Origin: Shewanella sp. Isolate13
Lineage (GTDB): Bacteria; Pseudomonadota; Gammaproteobacteria; Enterobacterales; Shewanellaceae
Direction: 5' to 3'
Assembly (NCBI RefSeq): GCF_022398325.1
Contig: NZ_JAKEVD010000002.1
Location: 205,356-269,355 of the forward strand
Length of the DNA stretch: 64,000 nucleotides
Shown here: positions 54,661 to 63,596 of the stretch, in pieces
Layout of the letters: every line of letters begins with the position of its first letter
Numbering within the stretch: position 1 is the first letter of the stretch
Position numbers and translations under genes: made by a program
Notes under the pieces: model-generated
Databases searched by the model: none
Told to the model about the DNA's origin: nothing
Seen by the model: the letters and a program-made list of their open reading frames with translations, nothing else

Positions 54661-55278
54661 ATGTCTGATATCGTTTGGCACCAACACAGTATTGATAAGC
54701 AGTCTCGGGCGTTGCAGAAGGGACAAAACCCTATCTTGCTATGGTTTACCGGTTTGTCGGGCTCGGGTAAATCAACTTTGGCAGGTGCGTTAGAACGTGC
54801 ATTATTCGATGCAGGTTTTCACACCTATCTACTAGATGGCGATAATGTGCGCCATGGTTTGTGCAAAGATCTCGGCTTTAGCGCGGATGATCGCGACGAA
54901 AACCTACGTCGTGTCGGTGAGGTGGCAAAACTCATGGTCGATGCTGGTCTTGTGGTGTTGTCGGCCTTTATCTCGCCGACGAGGGAGGAGCGTGAGCGCG
55001 TACGCGCACTATTCGATGTGGGGCAATTTATCGAGGTGCATGTGTCGACGCCATTAGAGGTGTGTGAAGCCCGTGATCCTAAAGGTCTATACAGTAAGGC
55101 GCGCGCTGGCGAGATCAAAGATTTCACCGGGATCTCTGCGCCCTATGAAGATCCAACTGCTGCCGAGCTAACTATAGATACCAGCAAGGGGGACTTAGCG
55201 ACTCAAGTGAGCGCACTGTTAGATTATTTAGCTGCGATACAGGTGATCGATTCAGAGAAGCTAAAGAAAGTGGTTTAG
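54661..55278 (+). CDS. cysC: Adenylylsulfate kinase CysC
   Basis: A 205-residue APS kinase that makes PAPS for CysH. The P-loop [11 protein letters not shown] begins near 31, and [15 protein letters not shown] holds the serine phosphorylated in E. coli. DGDNVRHGL is typical. It ends the operon with a terminator. The presence of CysC with a PAPS-type CysH completes the pathway. Confidence 0.97.
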   Translation: MSDIVWHQHSIDKQSRALQKGQNPILLWFTGLSGSGKSTLAGALERALFDAGFHTYLLDGDNVRHGLCKDLGFSADDRDENLRRVGEVAKLMVDAGLVVLSAFISPTREERERVRALFDVGQFIEVHVSTPLEVCEARDPKGLYSKARAGEIKDFTGISAPYEDPTAAELTIDTSKGDLATQVSALLDYLAAIQVIDSEKLKKVV

Positions 55279-55312
55279 TTTGATTTAAGTTATCCAAAGT
55301 TACTCATAAAAG

Positions 55313-55347
55313 TGCGATGCCGTCAGTGATATCGGCATCGCATTTTT
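55313..55347 (+). terminator. Terminator of the cobA-cys operon
   Basis: TGCGATGCCG and CGGCATCGCA pair perfectly around a ten-base loop, then TTTTT. It lies 35 bases after cysC. Confidence 0.92.
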
Positions 55348-55373
55348 AGGGGTAATATTCTTGATTACAAAAG

Positions 55374-56234
55374 CTATTCAATCTTGAAATCGCGGGAAAA
55401 CAGCGCTTTCATCGCCTTGATGTAGTCTTTATCGGTATTGAAAGGAATAAGCTGCGCCAGCTCATCGCCAATAGGGGTAAAGCGGTAGTAGCTGAAAAAT
55501 AGCTGTCCGCTCTTTGGTGTCAGCTTGAGCTTTAGATCGCTAAGAGAGAAACTGATCGGCGTCTTACTGCTAAGTAAGCCCGTCTCTAGCTCACTGCGAT
55601 GTAAAATGCCCGCCTCGACCAAGGTCAAAATATTGGAATAGGGTAGGCCAAATTGGGACAGACCGATATTGGTTGATGTTGGCTTCTTAAAGAACTGCCC
55701 TAAGCCTCCTGCATGTTTAAAGCCGATGATTAGCTTGAGCCGTGACTCATTGTTAACCAGTACCGACATGGCGAGGGCTTTCTCTAAGATCTGCGCTTCT
55801 TTATGGGTGAGCTGTTTCAGCGTTGCCAAGGTGCGTAGACTAAAATTGCCCGGAGAGGTGATTTCATTGGCTAAAATCCTGCCCCACAACTCCTGCATCT
55901 TACGATTATGAATTTGCTCGGCCAGCTTAAAAAACTGGTGGGCCCAGTCGGGATCGAGATCGACGCCTGTTACGTCTGATGGCGTATGGCTGATGGCTAT
56001 TTTATAGATGGTTTCAAGGTTCTCTTGATACTGACACGCCAGCTTCTGCGCCCTAAAGGCGGCGCGTTCACCAATTGATGCGCTGCTGGCACGGTAGTCA
56101 TCCTCGCTGGCTAACCCCAGCATACGCCCTAGCAGCAGTGCTTTCTTGCGGGCAGAAACCCCTGTGGCCTTGCTGCTCTCTTTTGCCGTTGGTTTAGCTG
56201 CGACTTTGGCAGCGTCTGTTACTGTCTCAACCAT
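55374..56234 (-). CDS. TIGR03899-like protein of unknown function
   Basis: A 286-residue soluble protein. The N-terminus is Ala/Lys-rich and low complexity (1-30). The central part (EQIHNRKMQELWGRILANEI, SLRTLATLKQLTHKEAQILEK) matches a family described as TIGR03899 (DUF2806-related). It has no signal or membrane segment. Function unknown. It is convergent with cysC across its terminator and upstream-adjacent to the Fur-boxed operon on the opposite strand. Confidence 0.75.
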   Translation of the reverse strand: MVETVTDAAKVAAKPTAKESSKATGVSARKKALLLGRMLGLASEDDYRASSASIGERAAFRAQKLACQYQENLETIYKIAISHTPSDVTGVDLDPDWAHQFFKLAEQIHNRKMQELWGRILANEITSPGNFSLRTLATLKQLTHKEAQILEKALAMSVLVNNESRLKLIIGFKHAGGLGQFFKKPTSTNIGLSQFGLPYSNILTLVEAGILHRSELETGLLSSKTPISFSLSDLKLKLTPKSGQLFFSYYRFTPIGDELAQLIPFNTDKDYIKAMKALFSRDFKIE

Positions 56235-56614
56235 GATCTGTTATTCACCATCAACGAGCCGTGCTCGCTGTCATCTGGGCGGTTATTTATGTCCATGACT
56301 ATCTATTTGATAATCGACTAATTTATAAGTTTTACCCTAGTTTGCACTAGTTTATCAAAGTGTGCGACCTCTTCACCGTTTCAGAGTCTATATCAGCTTC
56401 AATTCAATTTAACGCACGAGGAAAGGCGTTTCTATCCTACCGATTCATAGCCTGTATTGTTTGTTGCCTATCGGTGTCTAGTGTAAGCAGTGTGTAAAGG
56501 GTATCGTAAAGATTGATGAAAATCATTCTCATTTAGGTTAGTTTGTCTGCGAATTTAAGGGGAGCTGGTACATATCAATTGCTTGCCAGCGCAGAATCAA
56601 AATGAGAACCATCT
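56235..56614. other. Divergent region upstream of the porin operon
   Basis: A 380-base spacer with no gene. Its clear element is a Fur-type box at 56517-56531. The part nearer 56235 carries the promoter of the TIGR03899-like gene. Confidence 0.6.
56517..56531. promoter_or_regulatory. Fur box upstream of porin gene
   Basis: TGAAAATCATTCTCA matches the 7-1-7 Fur consensus TGATAATNATTATCA at 13 of 15 positions (the middle base is free). It lies about 85 bases before the porin ATG. A weaker GAGAACCAT lies closer. Iron control of the following genes is therefore likely. Confidence 0.75.
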
Positions 56615-58030
56615 ATGAAACTTATTCCAAGGCAAACAAAGCTCAGCATAGTGGCGATAACTATCGCCACTATGTTCAGTAGTAATGCGATATCAGCGAC
56701 CGAGCCTGAGGCATTAGCCGCAGCGATTGCTAAGCAAGAAGCTGAGCTGAAGGCATTAAAGAGCGAGCTACAACAGCTGGCTAAGCAACAAGAGAAGCAG
56801 CAGGCGGTATCGCAGCAGCAAGAGGCCGAATATCAGCAAGCACTTAATATGGCTAATCAAACTAAATCGGTATCGAGTGCTTGGGATAAGTTTTCATTTA
56901 AGTCATATGGCAGCGTTATTTATACCAGTGACGAGTATTACGACAATGTACAGGACACCTCTCCTGAGCGTCGAAACCGCTTCGATCTTGAGCGGATCGT
57001 TACCGAGTTTGGCTACCAGTTTAACGACCAGTGGGACATGGAGGTTGAGATTGAATACGAACATGGTGGCACCGGCACCGCGCTAGAATATGACGGCTTC
57101 GATGAGTTCGGTGAGTTTGAGGCCGAAGTGGAAGCCGGTGGTGAGGTGATGATCGAGAAGGCACAAATTCGCTACCGTCCAAGCGACGCCTTCGGGGTGA
57201 AATTCGGTAATATCCACCTACCCGTAGGTCTAAGCAGTACACTGCACAAACCTAGCCAGTACCTAACAGTGCAGCGCCATAAGAGTGAAGCGGCGATGCT
57301 GCCTGCGGTATGGAACGAGAACGGTATTGGCATCTTTGGTGAAGTCGCCAATTTTCATTATCAAGCCCAAGTGGTTAGCGGTTTAAACTCGGAATATTTC
57401 CGTACCTATGATTGGGTCGCCTCAGGCCATCAAAAGCGCTTTGAGCACGTTAATGCCGATGACCTCGCCTATGTGGTTCGACTCGATTACGGCAACTTTA
57501 AAACTGGCTCAGCCATTGGCGCGTCCTATTACTATGGCAATACCAGCGGCAATCGTCATAAGACAAACAAGCTAAGTGCAGACGGCACGGTTGAGATCTT
57601 GTCGGTCGCGGGAGCCTTTGTCGAAGGGCCGTGGATCCTACGTGGCCAATACCTTTACGGAGCGCTCAGTGACAGCGATGCCATCACTCAAGCGAATAAA
57701 ACCACTCCGGGACTCAAGCCGGGTAACTTTGCTCAGCTAGGCTCTAAATCTGAAGCCTTCTTCGTCGAGGCGGGTGTCGACCTTAGCCATTTCACATCGG
57801 TACCTGTCACTGTCTTTGCCAATATCGATTACTCCAACCCACTCAAAGAGGTGGAAACCGGTATTGCGACAAAACGCTATGAAAACACCTGGATCAGCGC
57901 GGGTGTTAACTACTTCCCCATTCCTGAAATTGTGATTAAAGCCGAAGCAGGGGTACAGCAGGTGGCAGTCGCTTCAATTCCTGATACCAACTTTTTCGCT
58001 TTAGGCGTCGGTTACCAATTCTCACTTTAA
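56615..58030 (+). CDS. Outer-membrane porin-like protein, Fur-controlled
   Basis: A 471-residue outer-membrane beta-barrel protein. Signal peptide 1-28, a coiled coil (about 32-75, Gln/Lys/Glu-rich), and a barrel (about 95-471) ending LGVGYQFSL. An acidic loop (EFGEFEAEVEAGGE, about 155-170) could bind cations. Coiled coil plus barrel is the arrangement of trimeric porins of the OprO/OprP type. No TonB box or plug is present, so it is not a TonB receptor. It is the first gene after a Fur box and precedes an imelysin gene. Confidence 0.75.
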   Translation: MKLIPRQTKLSIVAITIATMFSSNAISATEPEALAAAIAKQEAELKALKSELQQLAKQQEKQQAVSQQQEAEYQQALNMANQTKSVSSAWDKFSFKSYGSVIYTSDEYYDNVQDTSPERRNRFDLERIVTEFGYQFNDQWDMEVEIEYEHGGTGTALEYDGFDEFGEFEAEVEAGGEVMIEKAQIRYRPSDAFGVKFGNIHLPVGLSSTLHKPSQYLTVQRHKSEAAMLPAVWNENGIGIFGEVANFHYQAQVVSGLNSEYFRTYDWVASGHQKRFEHVNADDLAYVVRLDYGNFKTGSAIGASYYYGNTSGNRHKTNKLSADGTVEILSVAGAFVEGPWILRGQYLYGALSDSDAITQANKTTPGLKPGNFAQLGSKSEAFFVEAGVDLSHFTSVPVTVFANIDYSNPLKEVETGIATKRYENTWISAGVNYFPIPEIVIKAEAGVQQVAVASIPDTNFFALGVGYQFSL

Positions 58031-58058
58031 TTTAATGACTTATTACATGGAGTTTTCA

Positions 58059-59210
58059 ATGAAACATTTTACCCATTCGGCACTTACCATCGCCCTTATT
58101 TCTGCTCTGACTGCATGTGGTGGTTCAGGCTCAGATGACTCTACACCTTTGGTTGTGCCTGAAACTGGTTTTACTTTTTCGGCTACTGAGATGGTAACGA
58201 ACCTAACCGATGATGTAATTGTGGCAGGTTACTCAAATCTTGCTGCGAGCGGCGAAGCTATGTTGTTAGCGACCCAAACACTGGTCAACACACCGACTCA
58301 GGCGAACTTGGAGGCGGCACAAGCGGCGTGGAAAGCGGCGCGTCAGCCTTGGGAGCAGGGAGAGTCGCATATCTTCGGCCCAGTCGATTCACTGGGTATC
58401 GATCCACATCTTGATAGCTGGCCGCTGAACACCACAGATCTAACCACTGTGCTGGCCAATAACACAGGCTTTGATGCCGAAACCATTAAGGGTTGGAACG
58501 ATGATGTACAGGGCTTCCATACCATGGAGTACCTTTTGTTTGGTGACGGTGTCGCCGATAACACTAAGACCATTAGCGAGCTAACGGTAAATGAGCGTGA
58601 TTACCTGATGGGACTCGCCGAAGTGTTCCGAGACTATACCAAGACGCTCGATGATGCATGGCAGGTGAGTCACGATGGTCAATCGGGGAAGGCTTATGCT
58701 GAACTGCTTAAGAAGCCTGGCGTCGATGGCAATACCTTCTACAGCTCAGAAGTGGGCGTGGTAGAAGAGCTAGTGAACGGCATGATCGGCATCGTCGATG
58801 AGGTGGGGAACGGTAAGATTGCCGATCCATTCGGTGAGTCACTCGATAAGGCCGATACCTCAAAGGTTGAGTCGCAGTACTCTTGGAACTCACTGAGAGA
58901 TTTTAGCGATAACATCATTGGTGTACGTAACGTTTATCTCGGTGAGCTAGAAGGTAATACTGACAAGCAGGGGATTATCGATTTCGTCGATGCGGCCAAT
59001 CCAGCATTGGCGACCCGTGTTAAGACCGAGATTGACGATGCTATCAGCAAAATTGAAGCCATAGCGGGTGATAACAATATGCCGTTCCGCCAAGCGATTT
59101 CAGATATCGAGGGACGCGTACGTATTCAAACTGCTGTCGATGCACTGACTAAGCTACAAGCGAGTTTAGAGTCTGAGGTGCTGCCACTGCTAAAAGAGTG
59201 GAACATCTAA
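58059..59210 (+). CDS. Imelysin-family lipoprotein (IrpA-like)
   Basis: A 383-residue exported lipoprotein: lipobox LTAC with Cys20, then an imelysin domain. The hallmark GxHxxE is GFHTMEYLLFG near 152, and WPLNTTDL and GPVDSLGIDPHLDSW are family-like. Imelysin proteins are periplasmic iron-uptake components, often Fur-controlled. I start at MKHFTHSAL (58059) with GGAG upstream; an upstream in-frame ATG at 58035 is less likely. It begins 28 bases after the porin stop. Confidence 0.9.
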   Translation: MKHFTHSALTIALISALTACGGSGSDDSTPLVVPETGFTFSATEMVTNLTDDVIVAGYSNLAASGEAMLLATQTLVNTPTQANLEAAQAAWKAARQPWEQGESHIFGPVDSLGIDPHLDSWPLNTTDLTTVLANNTGFDAETIKGWNDDVQGFHTMEYLLFGDGVADNTKTISELTVNERDYLMGLAEVFRDYTKTLDDAWQVSHDGQSGKAYAELLKKPGVDGNTFYSSEVGVVEELVNGMIGIVDEVGNGKIADPFGESLDKADTSKVESQYSWNSLRDFSDNIIGVRNVYLGELEGNTDKQGIIDFVDAANPALATRVKTEIDDAISKIEAIAGDNNMPFRQAISDIEGRVRIQTAVDALTKLQASLESEVLPLLKEWNI

Positions 59211-59224
59211 AGTGTGAGTATTTG

Positions 59225-59248
59225 AGGAGGCCGGATGGCCTCCTTTTT
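59225..59248 (+). terminator. Terminator between imelysin and di-heme genes
   Basis: AGGAGGCC and GGCCTCCT pair perfectly around GGAT, then TTTT. It suggests that the di-heme gene is less transcribed than the porin-imelysin pair, or has its own promoter. Confidence 0.85.
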
Positions 59249-59358
59249 AATCGGGTAATTCCCTTGCTTTTTAGGTGGTTAATGCTTGGTTTTGTTGTGA
59301 TTTAACACCAGAGCCTAAGTGAGCAGGGCTAAGGATTTCAAACTGTGTGGAGCAGTAG

Positions 59359-61056
59359 ATGACAGAAAAATACTTTCAACAGATCAAAACGCAACAACTC
59401 AAAACGCAACAAAGCAGAGCCCAGCTAAACAGTCGTCTACTAGGCTTTCGAAAAAGCTTAGTGAGCAGCTTAGTCTTACTGAGCGTTGCAGGCTTAAGTG
59501 CCTGTGGTGGCAGCGGTGATGAAGCGCCAAAGCCTGAGGAAAAAACCTATCCAGCTTATACCGATATGAAGGCAAGCGGCGGTGATAGCACCACCTTCGA
59601 TGCATCGGAGTCGGGGCATGGCTTCTCAACGCCTGCGCCTAACTTAAGCGCCGAAGAGCTAGCGTTGCACCTTGAGGGCGACTTAAGCTTTGAAACCGCC
59701 TTTACCACCGCGCCAAACAGTGCTCATCCTGAACTCGATGGTTTAGGGCCGGTATTTAATAACGCAGACTGTAATTCATGTCATCAGCGTGATGGTCGTA
59801 ACTCGACCCCTATTGTTCCGGCGGGGCAAACTCGGATAAAGCTTGGTTCGGATGCGGGAATATTCTTAAGAATTAGTCAGGCACCAAATGAGCCATGCAC
59901 CATAGGCACAGCGGCAAACGATTACTGCGCCCCCATTCCTGTCCCTGATTTTGGCGGGCAGCTGTTTCACCGAGGCGTATTACAAGCTCGCGATGACTGG
60001 CAGCAAAATCAGTTTGTCGGTCAGGCGGATGTTTACCTCTCCTACCAAACTAAAGTTGTTACCTATAGCGACGGCACCAGTGTCACCCTTAAGAAACCCC
60101 TGTTTGAGGTGGAAAACCCCTATGATGCACCGGGCGAGACTAAAGCGAGCAGTAACCTGACTTCTAACTTGCTACAAGATGACGTGTTAATGGGCTGGCG
60201 TAATGGCATGCCTGTGTTTGGCTTAGGCTTGCTAGAGGTTATCTCTGAAGCGGACATACTAGCTAATGTTGATGCAACTGATAGCGATAACGATGGCATT
60301 TCAGGTCGAGCTAACTATGTGTTTGATGCGATTAAGGCGAAGGCGGGGGATAGCAACCCGGTTTCTTTGGGTCGCTTTGGCTGGAAGGCCAACACTCCAA
60401 GTGTGCGGGTACAATCTCTAGGGGCACTGCGTGGCGATATGGGGATCACTAACCCGTTATTTCCAGATGAGAGCGTAGCAGGCACTGCGCTACATGATTC
60501 CTACTTAGCCCGTACCGGTTTTGTCGACACGGGAGCAGGCGTAGATGGTGAGCCTGAAGCTAGCGCCGAGTTTAGTGATTCGGTAGTCTTCTATGCCGAG
60601 ACCTTAGCAGTCCCAGCAAGGCGTAATATTGATGATGTGAATGTGCGAGAGGGGGCTAGGTTGTTCGAGCAGCTTAACTGCAGCGGTTGTCATACACCTA
60701 GCTTTGTGACAAAGGCATCGGGAAAGATTGGCGGGCGTGAAATGAGTGCTGGTCACAAGAGTCAAACCATCTACCCGTTCACAGATCTGCTATTGCACGA
60801 TATGGGGGATGAGCTAGCCGATGGGCGGCCCGATTTCTTAGCTGATGGCAATGAATGGCGAACCCGTCCATTATGGGGGATCGGTCTGACGCAAACTGTT
60901 AACCCTCAGGCAGGGTTCTTGCACGACGGCCGTGCAGCGACCATAGAGGAAGCCATTTTATGGCATGGGGGAGAAGCAGAAAAAAGTCAGCAAGACTTTA
61001 TGGCGTTGACGGCGAAGGAACGAGCACAAGTTATTGATTTTTTGATGTCCCTATAA
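59359..61056 (+). CDS. Di-heme oxidoreductase-family lipoprotein (DUF1111)
   Basis: A 565-residue exported lipoprotein (lipobox GLSAC near 48 after a long N-region). It has two c-type heme sites: CNSCH near 137 and CSGCH near 440. The family, often called thiol oxidoreductase or DUF1111, commonly sits with imelysin genes and is thought to handle iron or copper redox. PLWGIGLTQTVNPQAGFLHDGRA is a conserved block. Start GGAGCAGTAG-ATG at 59359. The long N-region before the signal is odd; the true start could be the MTEKYF ATG used here or further in. Confidence 0.88.
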   Translation: MTEKYFQQIKTQQLKTQQSRAQLNSRLLGFRKSLVSSLVLLSVAGLSACGGSGDEAPKPEEKTYPAYTDMKASGGDSTTFDASESGHGFSTPAPNLSAEELALHLEGDLSFETAFTTAPNSAHPELDGLGPVFNNADCNSCHQRDGRNSTPIVPAGQTRIKLGSDAGIFLRISQAPNEPCTIGTAANDYCAPIPVPDFGGQLFHRGVLQARDDWQQNQFVGQADVYLSYQTKVVTYSDGTSVTLKKPLFEVENPYDAPGETKASSNLTSNLLQDDVLMGWRNGMPVFGLGLLEVISEADILANVDATDSDNDGISGRANYVFDAIKAKAGDSNPVSLGRFGWKANTPSVRVQSLGALRGDMGITNPLFPDESVAGTALHDSYLARTGFVDTGAGVDGEPEASAEFSDSVVFYAETLAVPARRNIDDVNVREGARLFEQLNCSGCHTPSFVTKASGKIGGREMSAGHKSQTIYPFTDLLLHDMGDELADGRPDFLADGNEWRTRPLWGIGLTQTVNPQAGFLHDGRAATIEEAILWHGGEAEKSQQDFMALTAKERAQVIDFLMSL

Positions 61057-61102
61057 CCAAATCGCTATTTGTTCAATAGCTTTTTACAATTGTGTCAATA
61101 AA

Positions 61103-61133
61103 AGCGGAGTTTTCTCTTTGAGAATGCTCCGCT
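61103..61133 (+). terminator. Terminator after di-heme gene
   Basis: AGCGGAG pairs with CTCCGCT around a 17-base loop, with T-rich sequence close by (GTTGATTTTG). Confidence 0.6.
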
Positions 61134-61275
61134 GTTGATTTTGTGAGATAGGTAAAGCTTATTCGATTTATTGCACCGCGCCTCGTGATCTGTTTCATGT
61201 AATCTTCTAGTTAAATACCCTATGATTTATATAGATTTCATTCACTTTCAATTTCGATCCTTAGGAGGATGTCTG

Positions 61276-61809
61276 GTGAGCAAAATTCTTATCGTTTACT
61301 CTAGTGTGCATGGCCAGACTCGTAAGATTTGCGGTTATCTGGAAGATAAATTGAAAGCGGTTGGCAACAGTGTCACTGCGGTGAATATTGCAGAAAAGGT
61401 CGACTTAGGTGAGTTTGACAAAATCATTATCGGGGCGAGTATCCGTCACGGTAAACATAACCCTGCAGTTTACGATTTTATCGATGCTCATAAGGCAGAA
61501 TTAGAGCAGAAGCCGAGTAGCTTTTTTTCAGTTAATTTAGTGGCTCGTAAACCATTAAAAAATACGGCTGCGACTAATCCATATATGCGGGCTTTCTTTG
61601 AGAAGTCGCCTTGGGTTCCAGATCTTGCGGAAGTATTCGGTGGTAATTTGAACTACCCTAGTTACGGCGCGATGGATAGGAACATCATCCGCTTTATCAT
61701 GTGGATCACTAAAGGCCCGACCGCAGCAGATACCAATATTGAGTATACCGACTGGAATAAGGTTGATGCCTACGCCGACTCGATTCATCAGTTGGTGGTA
61801 ACGGCTTAA
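61276..61809 (+). CDS. hemG: Menaquinone-dependent protoporphyrinogen oxidase HemG
   Basis: A 177-residue flavodoxin-fold enzyme of heme synthesis that oxidises protoporphyrinogen IX using quinone. The FMN loop is ILIVYSSVHGQTRKI at the N-terminus, and GASIRHGKHNPAV and YPSYGAMDRNIIRFIMWITKG are conserved. I choose GTG at 61276, seven bases after AGGAGG, over an in-frame ATG at 61222. A small cytochrome b gene follows 14 bases after its stop. Confidence 0.95.
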   Translation: MSKILIVYSSVHGQTRKICGYLEDKLKAVGNSVTAVNIAEKVDLGEFDKIIIGASIRHGKHNPAVYDFIDAHKAELEQKPSSFFSVNLVARKPLKNTAATNPYMRAFFEKSPWVPDLAEVFGGNLNYPSYGAMDRNIIRFIMWITKGPTAADTNIEYTDWNKVDAYADSIHQLVVTA

Positions 61810-61823
61810 GCTGAGGAAGATAT

Positions 61824-62354
61824 ATGGCGCAGTCTATGTTTAAACGCTTAGCGAGAAAGTATATTGATCTGCAGCATGTGCTCATCATTCTTATCTGCGC
61901 CTACCTCATTTTTACCAGTGGCTCGATATTCATTGGTCGTAGTCTACGTACCAATGCGAGTTTCTGGGATCAGAGCCATGTCTACCTCGGGCTCATCGGC
62001 GCGTTTTTATCAATAACCTTCCTCATTACTACCAGCCTTAAAGGCAAGTGGCGCCAGTATTTTCCTTGGTTAATCGGCGATTTTTCGCAGCTTAAAACTG
62101 ACATCCTAGGCTTTTTTAAGGGCAAGATCCCCATCGCTGGTGGGCGTGGATTGTTTAGCGTCGTCGAAGGCATTGGCATGTTGTTGTTTTTAGCTGTCGG
62201 ACTCACGGGGATCGGCTGGTTCGCGACACAAGGCAGTAGTGATGCCTTGATGTGGCGCGATTATCATATTCACCTTGCTCAGGCCTTGATAGGCTTCATT
62301 GTGGTACACGCTATTTCTGCCTGTCTGCATCTGTTGGACTTTTTTAGAAACTAA
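61824..62354 (+). CDS. Cytochrome b-type four-helix membrane protein
   Basis: A 176-residue inner-membrane protein with about four helices (16-38, 50-72, 112-132, 146-168). His residues at the ends or inside helices (QHVLII, SHVYLGLIG, YHIHLAQALIGF, VHAISACLHLL) suggest bis-His heme ligation, as in cytochrome b561-like proteins. It lies 14 bases downstream of hemG, so it may pass electrons from the HemG reaction to the respiratory chain. That is inference from gene order. Confidence 0.75.
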   Translation: MAQSMFKRLARKYIDLQHVLIILICAYLIFTSGSIFIGRSLRTNASFWDQSHVYLGLIGAFLSITFLITTSLKGKWRQYFPWLIGDFSQLKTDILGFFKGKIPIAGGRGLFSVVEGIGMLLFLAVGLTGIGWFATQGSSDALMWRDYHIHLAQALIGFIVVHAISACLHLLDFFRN

Positions 62355-62504
62355 TTACCCTATAAATTAGTCGCCTTAGATATTAATTGGCCTGTACCCA
62401 GTTAATTTTACGATTATCTCAAACAAAGCTTTTCAATTCGCAGCGATTTCTCTAACTTAAGTAAAAAGGAAGGTTTAACTTTTTGCTTTATGTGAGGATT
62501 CACT

Positions 62505-63560
62505 TTGCGGCCGACTGTCATGCATCTTATCGATGATATCAAGCTTGGTGGCGTCAATCTGGCGTTAGAGAGTCTGGCTGCCTCAAGGCTGAATCAAAGC
62601 TATCACTTCAAGCTCATACATAGACGTTTATATCTGCCTTCATTCAAGCGTTATGCTGCTGATGTTATTGTGGTGCACGGCGCATTAAGCTGGCGAAAAA
62701 TTCCTGCCTTGTTAGCACTTAAGCTGGCAAATTTAAACACGCCCATACTCTATCAAGAACATCATTATAGCCGCGAGTTTGTGGCCCACAGGGTCGCTCA
62801 TCCTAAACGCTTCTATAGCATGCTTAAATTTGGCTATAGCTTAATGGACAGGGTGCTATTGGTTTCTACGGCACAGGCAAGTTGGCTTGAGGAGAGAGGC
62901 ATACTCGCAAAAGAGAAAATGGTACTGGTAGGCCAAGCAAAGGAGCTCAGCCGATTTATAGCCCTACCTAGCAGGCCCACAGTCTTGCCCCTTAAGCTGC
63001 TGGCATATGGGCGTCTCAGTCAACAGAAAGGCTTTGACCTATTAATACAGGCGATGGCGAAGCTAGCTAGCGATAGCGTGAGCCTAACCTTGGCGGGAGT
63101 GGGCGAGGATGAATCTCTGCTGTCTAAATTGGCTGCGTCTATACCCCATGTTCGTTTAATCGGCGAGGTGCAAGATGTGCCCCGATTGCTCGATACCATT
63201 GATGTGGTGGTTATCCCCTCCCGTTGGGAGCCCTTTGGACTGACTTGCCTAGAGGCGATTGCGGCGGGTAAACCCGTTGTCTTAACCGCTTTAGACGGAT
63301 TAGAAGATCAGCTTTCACAGCTGCAAGAGCAGGGAGAGGGGTATTATGTTATTGATGAGCTGTCTGTTGATGGCATTGAGCAGGCGTTGAGCCAAGTGTT
63401 GATTGATGCGCAAAATGATGAGTTAATTAAGGTTAACAAGCAACAGCGTGAGTCCTGTGAGCAAGGATGGGAGTCGATGCTAAATAACTGGCAACGGGTA
63501 TTGGGAGAGGCGCTTGAGCCTAGGGCATCCACGATGTTTGAAGATCAAAAAAGGCGCTAA
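62505..63560 (+). CDS. Family-4 glycosyltransferase
   Basis: A 351-residue GT-B glycosyltransferase. The C-terminal donor-binding part has LLAYGRLSQQKGFDLLIQAMA and the E-x7-E motif PSRWEPFGLTCLEAIAAGKPVV. It likely adds a sugar to a surface glycan, such as LPS core or capsule, but no cluster is near. The TTG at 62505 after AGGATTCAC or the ATG at 62520 (MHLIDDIKLGG) could start it. A terminator overlaps its stop. Confidence 0.9.
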   Translation: MRPTVMHLIDDIKLGGVNLALESLAASRLNQSYHFKLIHRRLYLPSFKRYAADVIVVHGALSWRKIPALLALKLANLNTPILYQEHHYSREFVAHRVAHPKRFYSMLKFGYSLMDRVLLVSTAQASWLEERGILAKEKMVLVGQAKELSRFIALPSRPTVLPLKLLAYGRLSQQKGFDLLIQAMAKLASDSVSLTLAGVGEDESLLSKLAASIPHVRLIGEVQDVPRLLDTIDVVVIPSRWEPFGLTCLEAIAAGKPVVLTALDGLEDQLSQLQEQGEGYYVIDELSVDGIEQALSQVLIDAQNDELIKVNKQQRESCEQGWESMLNNWQRVLGEALEPRASTMFEDQKRR

Positions 63561-63574
63561 ATAGCGCCTTTTTT
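63547..63574. terminator. Bidirectional terminator between glycosyltransferase and DsbA-like genes
   Basis: AAAAAAGGCGC and GCGCCTTTTTT pair perfectly. The TAA of the glycosyltransferase falls in the loop. Confidence 0.92.
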
Positions 63575-63596
63575 AGTGTTTCAATCCCAATTGAGA

